Source of the DNA: CADEED01 sp041395625
Lineage (GTDB): Bacteria; Pseudomonadota; Gammaproteobacteria; Steroidobacterales; Steroidobacteraceae
Length of the DNA: 64,000 nt
Assembly (NCBI GenBank): GCA_041395625.1
Contig: JAWLAE010000004.1
Coordinates: 62,001 to 126,000, forward strand
Direction of reading: 5' to 3'
Below are positions 52,590 through 61,083 of the stretch, piece by piece. Position 1 is the stretch's first letter. Each line of letters begins with the position of its first letter. A program made the translations under genes and the position numbers. Under the pieces are notes generated by a model that was not told the DNA's origin, did no database searches, and saw nothing but the letters and a program-made list of their open reading frames with translations.

Positions 52590-52778
52590 ATGGCTAACGA
52601 TTCAAAATTGAAAGTGACGCTGGTGAGGAGCCTGGCTGGACAGCTGCGGAACATCATCTCGTCGGTACGCGGTCTCGGACTGCGGCGCCCGCATCACACC
52701 GTCGTGATCACGGACACGCCGGAGAACCGCGGCATGATCAACACGGCATCGCATCTCCTCAAGGTGGAGCGCGCCTGA
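52590..52778 (+). CDS. rpmD: Ribosomal protein L30
   Basis: 62 aa. The product begins MANDSKLKVTLVRSLAG and contains LGLRRPHHTVVITDTPENRGMI. I fixed the start at the ATG at 52590; GCGGAG lies about a dozen bases upstream. The gene sits between rpsE and rplO in standard order. Confidence 0.98.
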   Translation: MANDSKLKVTLVRSLAGQLRNIISSVRGLGLRRPHHTVVITDTPENRGMINTASHLLKVERA

Positions 52779-52822
52779 CTGCGGTTGCAGTACAGGAATG
52801 CCAGGTTTATTGGAGTAGTCAG

Positions 52823-53257
52823 ATGCGTCTCAATACATTGAAGCCAGCCAAGGGATCGAAGCGCCTGCGCTTGCGCGTCGGGCGCGGCGCGTCTGCCGGC
52901 CAGGGCAAGACCTGCGGTCGTGGCGTCAAGGGCCAGCGCGCGCGCAAGGGTGGTTATCACAAGGTTGGTTTCGAGGGCGGCCAGATGCCGTTGCAGCGTC
53001 GCCTGCCGAAGGTAGGCTTTCGCTCAGCGATGAAAGCGTCGCGTGCCGAAGTGCGCCTGAGCGAGCTTGCCAAGCTCGATGCCGCTGTGATCGATCTGGC
53101 GGCGCTCAAGGCCGCCAACATCGTGCCGGCGCAAGCTGAGCAAGCGAAGATCGTGCTGTCGGGCGAGATCAAGAAGGCCGTGAAGCTGAAGGGGGTCGGT
53201 GTGACCAAGGGTGCGCGCGCCGCCATCGAAGCGGCCGGCGGCAGCATCGAGGCCTGA
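52823..53257 (+). CDS. rplO: Ribosomal protein L15
   Basis: 144 aa, the E. coli length. The glycine/arginine-rich N-terminus (RLRLRVGRGASAGQGKTCGRGVKGQ) and FEGGQMPLQRRLPKVGF are diagnostic. Confidence 0.99.
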   Translation: MRLNTLKPAKGSKRLRLRVGRGASAGQGKTCGRGVKGQRARKGGYHKVGFEGGQMPLQRRLPKVGFRSAMKASRAEVRLSELAKLDAAVIDLAALKAANIVPAQAEQAKIVLSGEIKKAVKLKGVGVTKGARAAIEAAGGSIEA

Positions 53258-53292
53258 GGCGACGGTCCTACCGACGCAATAGAGTTATAGAA

Positions 53293-54651
53293 GTGGCTAA
53301 CAACGCAATCAGCAATCCGGCAGCGGTCTTGGGCGATGCGACTCGGTTCACCGAGATTCGCAACCGACTGCTATTCCTGATCGGCGGGTTGATCGTCTAT
53401 CGGATCGGTACGTTCATCCCGGTGCCGGGCATCAATCCCGACGCGGTGTCGCGTTTCTTCGAGGACCAGGCCGAGACGATACTGGGCATCGTCAACATGT
53501 TCTCGGGCGGCGCGCTCGAGCGTCTGTCGATCTTTGCGATGGGCGTCATGCCCTACATCTCTGCCTCGATCATCGTGCAGATGATGAGCATGGTGGTGCC
53601 GCAATGGATGGAGTGGCGCAAGGAAGGCGAGGCCGGCCGGCGCAAGCTCACCGAGATCACTCGTTATGGCACGCTCGGCCTCGCATTGATCCAGTCGCTG
53701 GGTGCCGCGGTGGCGCTGCAGAACGGCGGCATGGTGCAGGCCCCGGGCTGGCAATTCCTGTTCGTCGCCACCATTACGATGACCACGGGCACGATGTTCC
53801 TGATGTGGCTCGGCGAGCAGATTACGGAGCGCGGCATAGGCAACGGTATCTCGATGCTGATTCTCGCGGGCATCATCGCTGGCCTGCCAGGCGCCATGGG
53901 GCGCACGGTCGACCAGATCTCCACGGGTGAGATGTCGGGTCCGTTCGCAATCCTGTTGATCCTCGTCGTGCTGGGTGTGACTGCGTTCTGCGTGTTCGTC
54001 GAGCGCGCCCAGCGTCGCATCGCAGTCAACTATGCGAAGCGCCAGGTTGGCCGCCGCATGTATGCCGGCCAGACCAGCCATCTGCCGTTCAAGCTGAACA
54101 TGGCGGGCGTCATCCCGCCGATTTTCGCGTCGTCCCTGCTGTTGTTCCCGGCGACCCTGGCAAGCTTCTACGGTACCAACAACACATCGGCGATCGGCGG
54201 CTTTCTGCAGAACATGTCGGCGGCACTCGGCTATGGACAGCCACTGCACCTGGTGCTGTACGCTGCGCTCATCATCTTCTTCTGCTTTTTCTACACGGCG
54301 CTGGTATTCAACTCGCGCGATACCGCCGACAATCTGAAGAAGTCCGGTGCATTCATCCCAGGCATCCGTCCTGGGCAGAACACGGCCGAATATATCGACA
54401 AGGTGCTGACCCGGCTGACATTGTGGGGCGCGTTGTACGTTGCCTCCGTCTGTCTGTTGCCTGAGTTCATGATTTCGCAGTCCGGCGTGCCGTTCGTATT
54501 CGGCGGTACATCGTTGCTGATCGTCGTCGTAGTCGCGATGGACTTCTTCTCGCAGCTGCAGGCGCATCTCACGTCGCACCACTACTCGGGGCTGCTGAAG
54601 AAGGCGAATTTGACCGGCTACGGCCGCGGTGGCGGCTCGCCGCAGGGTTAA
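53293..54651 (+). CDS. secY: Preprotein translocase channel SecY (GTG start)
   Basis: 452 aa with ten transmembrane helices; 443 aa in E. coli. Motifs include GTFIPVPGINP, the plug region NMFSGGALERLSIFAMGVMPYISASIIVQ, and MNRI-loop equivalents such as RPGQNTAEYIDKVLTRLT. The start is GTG. It forms the protein-conducting channel with SecE (19056) and SecG. rpmJ follows after 13 bp. Confidence 0.99.
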   Translation: MANNAISNPAAVLGDATRFTEIRNRLLFLIGGLIVYRIGTFIPVPGINPDAVSRFFEDQAETILGIVNMFSGGALERLSIFAMGVMPYISASIIVQMMSMVVPQWMEWRKEGEAGRRKLTEITRYGTLGLALIQSLGAAVALQNGGMVQAPGWQFLFVATITMTTGTMFLMWLGEQITERGIGNGISMLILAGIIAGLPGAMGRTVDQISTGEMSGPFAILLILVVLGVTAFCVFVERAQRRIAVNYAKRQVGRRMYAGQTSHLPFKLNMAGVIPPIFASSLLLFPATLASFYGTNNTSAIGGFLQNMSAALGYGQPLHLVLYAALIIFFCFFYTALVFNSRDTADNLKKSGAFIPGIRPGQNTAEYIDKVLTRLTLWGALYVASVCLLPEFMISQSGVPFVFGGTSLLIVVVVAMDFFSQLQAHLTSHHYSGLLKKANLTGYGRGGGSPQG

Positions 54652-54664
54652 GAGGGTTCGAGCG

Positions 54665-54778
54665 ATGAAAGTACGTCCGTCAGTCAAGAAGATCTGCAAG
54701 AATTGCAAGGTCGTGCGCCGTCGGCGCGTGGTCTACGTAATCTGCTCCGATCCACGTCACAAGCAGCGACAGGGCTAG
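54665..54778 (+). CDS. rpmJ: Ribosomal protein L36, zinc-binding form
   Basis: 37 aa. It reads MKVRPSVKKICKNCKVV at the start and ends HKQRQG. A CxxC plus a later C and H (CSDPRH) make the zinc ribbon, so this is the C+ form. It lies between secY and rpsM, 4 bp before the rpsM ATG. Confidence 0.98.
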   Translation: MKVRPSVKKICKNCKVVRRRRVVYVICSDPRHKQRQG

Positions 54779-54782
54779 AACT

Positions 54783-55160
54783 ATGGCACGCATTGCCGGC
54801 ATCAATATTCCGATGAACAAGCACGTGGTCATCGGCCTCACGCACATCTACGGTGTTGGACGTACGCGTGCGACCGAAATCTGCGCGGCAGCCGAAATCG
54901 ATCCGACCACCAAGGTGAAAGACCTCACCGAAGCCGAGGTCGGCGCGATCCGCGCGCAGATCGCCAAGACGCTGGTCGAAGGTGACCTGCGGCGCGAGAC
55001 CTCGATGAGCATCAAGCGCTTGATGGATCTCGGTTCGTACCGCGGCATGCGGCATCGCAAGGGACTACCGACCCGCGGCCAGCGCACGCGGACCAACTCG
55101 AGGACGCGCAAGGGACCGCGCAAGCAGGCGGTCAAGCTGAACGCGCCGCCGGGCAAGTAA
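54783..55160 (+). CDS. rpsM: Ribosomal protein S13
   Basis: 125 aa. It begins ARIAGINIPMNKHVVIGLTHIYGVG and ends in the basic tail GLPTRGQRTRTNSRTRKGPRK. It contacts P-site tRNA and L5. It is the first gene of the alpha operon. Confidence 0.99.
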   Translation: MARIAGINIPMNKHVVIGLTHIYGVGRTRATEICAAAEIDPTTKVKDLTEAEVGAIRAQIAKTLVEGDLRRETSMSIKRLMDLGSYRGMRHRKGLPTRGQRTRTNSRTRKGPRKQAVKLNAPPGK

Positions 55161-55182
55161 CAACATATGGGTACCACACAGC

Positions 55183-55611
55183 ATGGCTGACGAGAAAGCA
55201 ACCGAAAGTGCCGCCGCTGCGACTGCAGCGGCTGGCGCCAAAAAGGTCAAGAAGGGCCGCAAGAACGTGCTGGACGGCATTGCGCACGTGCACGCGTCGT
55301 TCAACAACACGATCATTACGATCACTGATCGCCAGGGCAATACCTTGTCATGGGCGACCTCTGGTGGCTGCGGCTTCCGCGGCTCGCGCAAGTCGACGCC
55401 GTTCGCCGCTCAGGTGGCAGCCGAGAAGGCCGGCAATGCGGCGCAGGAGCATGGGCTCAAGAATGTCGAGGTGCGCGTGGGTGGTCCCGGGCCGGGTCGC
55501 GAATCCGCGGTGCGCGCGTTGAACGCCTGTGGGCTCAAGATCACGAGCATCGCTGACGTCACGCCGATTCCGCACAACGGGTGTCGTCCCCCAAAGAAGC
55601 GTCGCGTCTAA
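55183..55611 (+). CDS. rpsK: Ribosomal protein S11
   Basis: 142 aa against 129 in E. coli, with an N-terminal Ala/Lys-rich extension (ADEKATESAAAATAAAGAKK). The core contains GIAHVHASFNNTIITITDRQGN and VRVGGPGPGRESAVRALNACGL, ending GCRPPKKRRV. Confidence 0.99.
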   Translation: MADEKATESAAAATAAAGAKKVKKGRKNVLDGIAHVHASFNNTIITITDRQGNTLSWATSGGCGFRGSRKSTPFAAQVAAEKAGNAAQEHGLKNVEVRVGGPGPGRESAVRALNACGLKITSIADVTPIPHNGCRPPKKRRV

Positions 55612-55650
55612 CGACTGCGCTGCTCCATAGATTTCGAGGCAGAGACAAAG

Positions 55651-56274
55651 ATGGCAAAATACGTTGGACCGAAGTGCAAACTCGCGCGACGCGAAGGCAC
55701 TGATTTGTTCTTGAAGAGTGGTGTCAAGCCACTCGAGAGCAAGTGCAAATTCACGGTGCCACCCGGTGGCGTCAAGAGCGAGCGCAAGACGCGCTTGTCC
55801 GAGTACGGCACACAGTTGCGCGAGAAGCAGAAGCTGCGCCGCATGTATGGTGTGCTCGAGCGTCAGTTCGCAAATTATTATGGCGAAGCTGCGCGACGTA
55901 CCGGCTCCACCGGTGAGAATCTGCTGAAGCTGCTCGAGTGCCGACTCGACAACGTCGTCTACCGGATGGGTTTCGCGGCAACGCGCTCCGAAGCACGTCA
56001 GCTCGTGTCGCACAAAGCGATCGTCGTCAACGACGGCGTGGTCACCATTCCGTCCTATCAGTGCAAGGCGGGCGATGTGATCACGGTGCGCGAGAAGGCG
56101 AAGAAGCAGCTGCGCGTGCAGAACGCGATGCAGATTGCGACCCAGGTGGGGTTGCCGGACTGGGTCGACGTGAACAGCGGTGAACTGCGCGGTGTCTTCA
56201 AGTCGGTGCCGGCGCGGGACGAGATCCTGCCGGACATCAACGAGAACCTCGTCATCGAGTTGTATTCGAAGTAA
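55651..56274 (+). CDS. rpsD: Ribosomal protein S4
   Basis: 207 aa, near the 206 aa of E. coli. It contains CKLARREGTDLFLKSGVKPLESKCK and the S4 domain RLDNVVYRMGFAATRSEARQLVSH. It nucleates 16S assembly and represses the alpha operon in E. coli. Confidence 0.99.
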   Translation: MAKYVGPKCKLARREGTDLFLKSGVKPLESKCKFTVPPGGVKSERKTRLSEYGTQLREKQKLRRMYGVLERQFANYYGEAARRTGSTGENLLKLLECRLDNVVYRMGFAATRSEARQLVSHKAIVVNDGVVTIPSYQCKAGDVITVREKAKKQLRVQNAMQIATQVGLPDWVDVNSGELRGVFKSVPARDEILPDINENLVIELYSK

Positions 56275-56353
56275 CGGATTGGAAAGGGTGTGCAGGGCGC
56301 GGTATTCGCGGCCTGCGCCATGAGCCGCGCGTTGCGCGGAAGGTGAGTAGCGC

Positions 56354-57355
56354 ATGCAAACTATCGGCGAATTCCTCAAACCACGCGTCGTCAAGGTGCA
56401 ACCGACCGGGCCGCGTCAAGCGCGCGTCGTGATCGAGCCATTCGAGCGTGGTTTCGGCCATACGCTCGGCAATGCGTTGCGGCGAGTGTTGTTGTCCTCG
56501 ATGCCTGGCAGTGCCATCACCGAGGTGGAGATCGACGGCGTGCTGCACGAGTACACCAGTGTCGAGGGCGTGCAGGAAGACGTCGTGGACATTCTGCTCA
56601 ATCTCAAGCAGGTCGCACTCAAGATGCATTCGCGTGACCATGCCGAGCTGCGTTTGTCCAAGCGCGGCCCCGGTCCTGTAACCGCCGGCGACATCATGAC
56701 CGACCATGACATCGAGGTCGTGAACCCCGAGCTCGTGATCGCCAATCTCACCAAGGCCGGCGAACTCAACATGCAGCTGCGCGTTGAGCGGGGCCGTGGC
56801 TATCGTCCTGCGGCAGCGCGCGCTGCGTTCGAAGAGCAGACCCGACCGATCGGCCGTCTGCAGATCGATGCATCGTTCTCGCCCGTGCGACGCGTCACCT
56901 ACTCGGTGGACGCTGCCCGCGTCGAGCAGCGCACCGATCTCGACAAGCTGGTACTGGATATCGAGACCAACGGCACGATCGATGCAGAAGAAGCCATCCG
57001 TCGCGCTGGCAGTATTCTCAAGGATCAGCTGTCGGTATTCGTCGATCTGCAGGGCGAGGAAGAAGCATCGGCCAAGGTCTCCGAGATGCAGTTCGATCCG
57101 CTGCTGCTGCGGCCAGTGGACGAGCTCGAACTCACGGTGCGCAGTGCCAACTGCCTGAAGGCGGAGAATATCCATTACATCGGTGATCTGGTGCAGCGCA
57201 CGGAAGTCGAGTTGCTCCGCACGCCGAACCTCGGCAAGAAGTCACTCACCGAGATCAAGGAAGTGCTGCAGAGCCACGGTCTGATGCTGGGCATGCGGCT
57301 CGATGGCTGGCCGCCAGCCGGACTCAAACACGACGCCGATCGCGGCATCATGTAA
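56354..57355 (+). CDS. rpoA: RNA polymerase alpha subunit
   Basis: 333 aa. The N-terminal assembly domain has RGFGHTLGNALRRVLLSSMPG; the C-terminal domain has LELTVRSANCLKAENIHYIGDLVQRTEVELLRTPNLGKKSLTEIKEVL, used for UP-element DNA and activator contacts. It follows rpsD after 79 bp. Confidence 0.99.
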   Translation: MQTIGEFLKPRVVKVQPTGPRQARVVIEPFERGFGHTLGNALRRVLLSSMPGSAITEVEIDGVLHEYTSVEGVQEDVVDILLNLKQVALKMHSRDHAELRLSKRGPGPVTAGDIMTDHDIEVVNPELVIANLTKAGELNMQLRVERGRGYRPAAARAAFEEQTRPIGRLQIDASFSPVRRVTYSVDAARVEQRTDLDKLVLDIETNGTIDAEEAIRRAGSILKDQLSVFVDLQGEEEASAKVSEMQFDPLLLRPVDELELTVRSANCLKAENIHYIGDLVQRTEVELLRTPNLGKKSLTEIKEVLQSHGLMLGMRLDGWPPAGLKHDADRGIM

Positions 57356-57406
57356 TTGTTACGCGCTGCCGGGCTAACTACCCGGTCGTGCATTCGAGGA
57401 TTCGAT

Positions 57407-57892
57407 ATGCGTCATCATCTATCCGGTCGGCAACTGTCGCGTAACAGTTCGCATCGACACGCACTGCTGCGCAGCCTGTCCGTCTCGCTGCTGCGTTACG
57501 AGACCATCCGCACCACCGTGCCCAAGGCGAAAGAACTGCGCCGGGTGGTGGAGCCGCTCATCACGCTCGGGAAGAACGACAGTGTGGCCAATCGTCGACT
57601 GGCATTCGCCCGCTTGCGCGATGTGGATATGGTCACCAAGCTGTTCGCCGAGATCGGTCCGCGTTTCAAGGCGCGGCCCGGCGGTTACACGCGCATCCTG
57701 CACATGATGCCGAGGCCTGGCGATTCGGCGCCGATGGCGCTGATGCAACTCGTGGATCGCGCAGGCGAAACAGTCCCCGAGGCCGCCGAGCCTTCGGCCA
57801 AGAAGCCGCGGGCGCGCATGAAGAAGGCGGCCGCCGAAGGCGCGGAAGCAGCAGCTAAACCCAAGCGAGCACGCAAGAAGGCAGCGGCCTGA
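57407..57892 (+). CDS. rplQ: Ribosomal protein L17 with long basic tail
   Basis: 161 aa against 127 in E. coli. The core MRHHLSGRQLSRNSSHRHALLRSL to YTRILHMMPRPGDSAPMALMQLVD is standard. About 40 extra residues form an Ala/Lys/Arg tail (KKPRARMKKAAAEGAEAAAKPKRARKKAAA). I set the start at the ATG at 57407, the conserved MRHH; upstream in-frame starts are unsupported. It is the last gene of the alpha operon. Confidence 0.98.
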   Translation: MRHHLSGRQLSRNSSHRHALLRSLSVSLLRYETIRTTVPKAKELRRVVEPLITLGKNDSVANRRLAFARLRDVDMVTKLFAEIGPRFKARPGGYTRILHMMPRPGDSAPMALMQLVDRAGETVPEAAEPSAKKPRARMKKAAAEGAEAAAKPKRARKKAAA

Positions 57893-57916
57893 GCGTGCTG
57901 GCAGTTGTCCGGTCCC

Positions 57917-57946
57917 GAGCCGTCGCGTCGGTGCTGGCGACGGCTC
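57917..57946 (+). terminator. Terminator hairpin after the alpha operon
   Basis: GAGCCGTCGC (57917-57926) pairs perfectly with GCGACGGCTC (57937-57946) around a 10-nt loop, 25 bp after the rplQ stop. The T-run is weak (ATTCCC). A second small hairpin (CTACCCC-atgac-GGGGTAG, 57968-57986) lies just before mscL. Confidence 0.7.
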
Positions 57947-58010
57947 ATTCCCTGCAGTAGGCTTGCGCTACCCCATGACGGGGTAGTTCCAATAACAGGG
58001 GATAGCAAAC

Positions 58011-58403
58011 ATGGGAATGGCCTCAGAGTTCAAAGAATTTGCCATGAAAGGCAACGTCGTCGACATGGCTGTCGGCGTCATCATCGGCGGCGCTTTCGGC
58101 AAGATCGTCTCCTCGCTGGTGGGCGACGTGATCATGCCGGTGGTCGGCAATGCCTTGGGAGGCATGGATTTTTCCGACATGGCGACCAGCGTCGGTGTCG
58201 GGCCGGATGGTCAGGAAGTGCTGCTGAAGTACGGGGCCTTCCTGCAAACTGTGTTCGACTTCCTGATCATCGCGTTGGTGCTGTTCATGGCGATCAAGGG
58301 GCTCAACAAGCTCAAGAAGCCGGACCCGGCCGCGCCGCCACCGCCGCCGCCGAAGGAAGAAGTGCTGCTCGGCGAAATCCGCGATCTGCTCGCGAAACGC
58401 TGA
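58011..58403 (+). CDS. mscL: Large-conductance mechanosensitive channel
   Basis: 130 aa. It begins SEFKEFAMKGNVVDMAVGVIIGGAFGKIVSSLVGDVIMP, the conserved TM1 pore helix. TM2 is FDFLIIALVLFMAIKGLN. The C-terminus has a run of prolines and a cytoplasmic helix (EEVLLGEIRDLLAKR). It opens as a pentamer under membrane tension to release solutes on osmotic downshock. Confidence 0.97.
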   Translation: MGMASEFKEFAMKGNVVDMAVGVIIGGAFGKIVSSLVGDVIMPVVGNALGGMDFSDMATSVGVGPDGQEVLLKYGAFLQTVFDFLIIALVLFMAIKGLNKLKKPDPAAPPPPPPKEEVLLGEIRDLLAKR

Positions 58404-58427
58404 TCGGCTGATTGAAGTTCGTTACCG

Positions 58428-58458
58428 GGGGTGTCGACGACCGTCGGCACCCCTTTTT
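58428..58458. terminator. Rho-independent terminator between mscL and the TerB-like gene
   Basis: GGGGTGTCGACG and CGTCGGCACCCC form a stem with one wobble pair, followed by TTTTT on the plus strand. It lies between convergent genes and may work in both directions, though the minus-strand T-run is not evident. Confidence 0.85.
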
Positions 58459-58471
58459 ATTGGGCTCGGCT

Positions 58472-58939
58472 CTATTGGGCTGGGCGTGCGCCCTGCGCCC
58501 GCAGTTTGGTCGCAATGAAGGTCGCGTGGCGCAAGTGCAAGAGATCCGCGACCCGACGGATCAAGTGCTCCTCGTAGTCTTGCAAGGCTTGATCCGCATA
58601 GGCGACCCGCCAGAGTTCCTCCAGCAGCTGGGTTTTGCGAGCCTCCGAAAACGAGTTGTTGATCTGCGAAGTGAACTGGTGCAGATCATGCGCTTCGCGC
58701 GATTCGAGCTCAGCGAGCTCCAGCAGTTGTCGCGCCTCATCGCCGGTCAGCGAGAACTTCCGCTGCACCGAGTCGAGAATGCTCTGGCGTTCGGTCGGCG
58801 ACATGCGCTCGTCACTGCGCACCACTTCCACGAGTAGTGCGGCAGCGGCCAGATGAGCCCGATGCAGGGCAGCGGCCGGGGATTCAGCGGGGCGAGCGGC
58901 AATCTCGCGCTCGAAGAAGCTCTTGACCGCGGCCAGCAT
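58472..58939 (-). CDS. TerB-like helical protein
   Basis: 155 aa, all helical. AHLAAAALLVEVVRSDERMSPTERQSILDSVQRKFSL and LEELWRVAYADQALQDYEEHLIRRVADLLHL are the repeated acidic helical motifs of the TerB/tellurite-resistance family. Function is unknown; TerB relatives bind metal or partner with membrane stress proteins. It starts one base after the stop of the dipeptidase gene, so the two are an operon. Confidence 0.8.
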   Translation of the reverse strand: MLAAVKSFFEREIAARPAESPAAALHRAHLAAAALLVEVVRSDERMSPTERQSILDSVQRKFSLTGDEARQLLELAELESREAHDLHQFTSQINNSFSEARKTQLLEELWRVAYADQALQDYEEHLIRRVADLLHLRHATFIATKLRAQGARPAQ

Positions 58940-58940
58940 G

Positions 58941-60290
58941 TCAGGCGGCGGCGAACGCGTCGCGCGTCAGGTTTTCGCAGCCAGTCGCCGTGACGGCGAG
59001 ATCGTCCTCGATCCGAATGCCGCCAAATCGCTGGAGGTCGGCCACGCGCGACCAGAGGATGCTGCGATTGTGAGCTGTTGATGCGCGCGCCTGGTCCAGC
59101 AGCTGCGGGATGAAGTAGACGCCCGGCTCCATAGTCACGACGAATCCGGCTGCCAGTCGCCGCGTCAGGCGCAATGTGGGATAGCGCGCCGGTCGCGGAA
59201 TCTGCCGGCCATCCGGCCCGCCCAGCGTGCCGCCGGCATCGTGCACTTGCAGGCCCAGCAAATGACCGATGCCGTGCGGATAGAACACGGCCGACAAGCC
59301 ACTCTCCATGGCTTCTTCTGGCGTAGCCTTGATCACGCCGGCGTCGCGTAACCAGCCCGCGATGGCGAGATGCGACGCCGTGTGGATCTCGGTCCATTCC
59401 ACGCCCGCTCGCACGCGGCTGCAGAGTTGTTGCTGCAACCGATCGAACGCCTGGATCAGCGCGGCAAACTCCTGGTTGGCGAACGAGTAGCTGCGCGTAA
59501 TGTCGCTGGCATAGCCTGCGAACTCGCATCCCGCATCGATCAGCAGCGAATGCAGCACGGCTGGCGGGTGCGTCTCCTGTACCTGGTAGTGAAGCACCGC
59601 CGCGCCATCATTCAGCGCGATGATTGGGTTGTACGGCAGATCCTTTTCGCGCTGGCCCGACGCCCGCATGAACGCGAGTGCGATCTCGAATTCGCTGCCG
59701 CCGCTGGCGAAAGTCGCGGCTGCCGCCTGGTGTCCGAGTACTCCGAGTCGATTGGCCTGCCGGAGACACTCGAGTTCGTAGTCGTCCTTGATCGCACGCG
59801 GATAGTCGAGCGCGGTTAGTAGATGCTCTGGATTGATCGCACCGACGCCGAAGCCCGCAAGATCCTGGAACGCTTCGCCGACGAAGGCCGTGTGCGACAG
59901 GTCGGCCGGCAACAGCTTGCGCGCGCCGGCCATGTCGGCGGCCACGCGTATCTCGAAGCAGCCGGACCAGTAGGTGTCTGGAACGGGCGCAGCCTTGTGC
60001 CAGTAGTCTTCGGCGCGATGAAAGATCAACAGCGGCTTGGCTCGCGCGGGATCGAAGAACACGAAACAGTCCGGTACATCGGTGAGCGGCGCCCACTGCT
60101 TGAATGAGGCGTGCACCTTGAAGGGATAGTGGAGATCGTCGCGGAAGACATAACGGGCCGAACCGGAGTGCAGCAGCAGCGCATCGTATTTGGCGTTCGC
60201 GAGCGCCCGCGTCATGCTCGCCGCCAACGCCTGCAGGTGCCCTGCAAACAGCGTCGCCCACTGGTCGCCGCCGTTAGCGGACTCTTGCAT
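58941..60290 (-). CDS. pepQ: Xaa-Pro dipeptidase (PepQ-type M24 metallopeptidase)
   Basis: About 449 aa, near the 443 aa of E. coli PepQ. The N-terminal domain contains DALLLHSGSARYVFRDDLHYPFKVHASFKQW. The metal ligands are visible: two Asp in LIDAGCEFAGYASDITRSY, His in HGIGHLLGLQVHD, Glu in TMEPGVYF and Glu in RIEDD. It cleaves Xaa-Pro dipeptides in the cytoplasm with two metal ions. I chose the ATG at 60290 by comparison with PepQ; one at 60329 would add 13 residues. Confidence 0.9.
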   Translation of the reverse strand: MQESANGGDQWATLFAGHLQALAASMTRALANAKYDALLLHSGSARYVFRDDLHYPFKVHASFKQWAPLTDVPDCFVFFDPARAKPLLIFHRAEDYWHKAAPVPDTYWSGCFEIRVAADMAGARKLLPADLSHTAFVGEAFQDLAGFGVGAINPEHLLTALDYPRAIKDDYELECLRQANRLGVLGHQAAAATFASGGSEFEIALAFMRASGQREKDLPYNPIIALNDGAAVLHYQVQETHPPAVLHSLLIDAGCEFAGYASDITRSYSFANQEFAALIQAFDRLQQQLCSRVRAGVEWTEIHTASHLAIAGWLRDAGVIKATPEEAMESGLSAVFYPHGIGHLLGLQVHDAGGTLGGPDGRQIPRPARYPTLRLTRRLAAGFVVTMEPGVYFIPQLLDQARASTAHNRSILWSRVADLQRFGGIRIEDDLAVTATGCENLTRDAFAAA

Positions 60291-60607
60291 GCTTATGTCA
60301 GCAGCCTCTCGGACGTTCATTGGACGCATTGTAGCTGCCCCTGGCTGGCTGCGCTGGGTGCACAGACACGCGCCGCAGCCGGCTGTCTCTTTCGCGCATC
60401 ACTCGATCCGAAGCAGTCGCTTGCGCGCCTGTGGGCCCGCTGCAAGCGTTGCCGGCAAGTCTGTCTGCAAGCGACGACAGATAGGTCGATTCGAGTTTCA
60501 AAAGCGATGCCAAGTCGCTAGAATCCTCATCCGCACAGGATATGGCGGACAAACGTTTGTAGACCCGTGTTCTTAATCACCACTTGTTATATCTGGGGAA
60601 TCGATCG
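60291..60607. other. Divergent gap between pepQ and the lipoprotein gene
   Basis: About 317 bp without a credible gene. The right end is AT-rich (TTGTTATATC near 60586) and carries GGGGA before the lipoprotein ATG, so a promoter for the lipoprotein is likely there, but I could not place a convincing -35. Up to 40 bp at the left may belong to pepQ if the longer start is used. Confidence 0.4.
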
Positions 60608-60964
60608 ATGAAAACCAATGTTGCTCTTGCCGCCCTCGTCGCGGCTCTCGCTCTGACGGCCTGTGGTAAGCAGGAAGCTGCCAGCACCGCAACCGATGCT
60701 GCCAACTCGATGTCTGAAGCCGCTGGCGCCGCTGCCGATGCAGCTTCCAATGCCGCTGATGCCGCTGCCGATGCTGCTGGCTCGGCTGTTGACGCCGCAG
60801 GTGATGCCGCCGCTGCCGCTGGTGACGCGTCGATGGACGCTGCCAGTTCAGCGATGGACGCCGCCGGTGAAGCTGCCGACGCTGCTGCCGACACCATGGG
60901 TGACGCTGCTGCCAAGGTGGAAGACGCTGCCGGCGCTGCCGCGGATGCGATGAAGAAGGAGTGA
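60608..60964 (+). CDS. Ala/Asp-rich small lipoprotein
   Basis: 118 aa. It has a signal sequence with lipobox LTAC (MKTNVALAALVAALALTACGKQ). The mature part is almost entirely Ala, Asp, Ser, Gly and Met in short quasi-repeats (DAAG, DAAS, DAAADAAG) and ends KKE. Spacing suggests one long helix with alternating acidic and small faces. It is probably anchored to the outer membrane facing the periplasm; function is unknown. A strong terminator makes it a single-gene unit, a common form for abundant lipoproteins. Confidence 0.85.
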   Translation: MKTNVALAALVAALALTACGKQEAASTATDAANSMSEAAGAAADAASNAADAAADAAGSAVDAAGDAAAAAGDASMDAASSAMDAAGEAADAAADTMGDAAAKVEDAAGAAADAMKKE

Positions 60965-61000
60965 TCCTGACTGGATCATTCTGAGCCGTCTGGCTCTCGC

Positions 61001-61046
61001 AAGGCCCGGGCAGTGTCGTCATGATCTGCCCGGGCCTTGTTTTTTG
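61001..61046 (+). terminator. Rho-independent terminator after the lipoprotein gene
   Basis: AAGGCCCGGGCAG (61001-61013) pairs perfectly with CTGCCCGGGCCTT (61026-61038), followed by GTTTTTT. It is the clearest intrinsic terminator in the window. Confidence 0.95.
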
Positions 61047-61083
61047 GCCAGGTCTTTTTTAGCACTACAGAGTTGGAGTTGTT

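Noticed and set aside
53371..54708. Open frame of about 445 codons antisense to secY
   Set aside because: Gln/Arg/Asp-rich composition typical of the reverse of a membrane protein; no features of a real protein.
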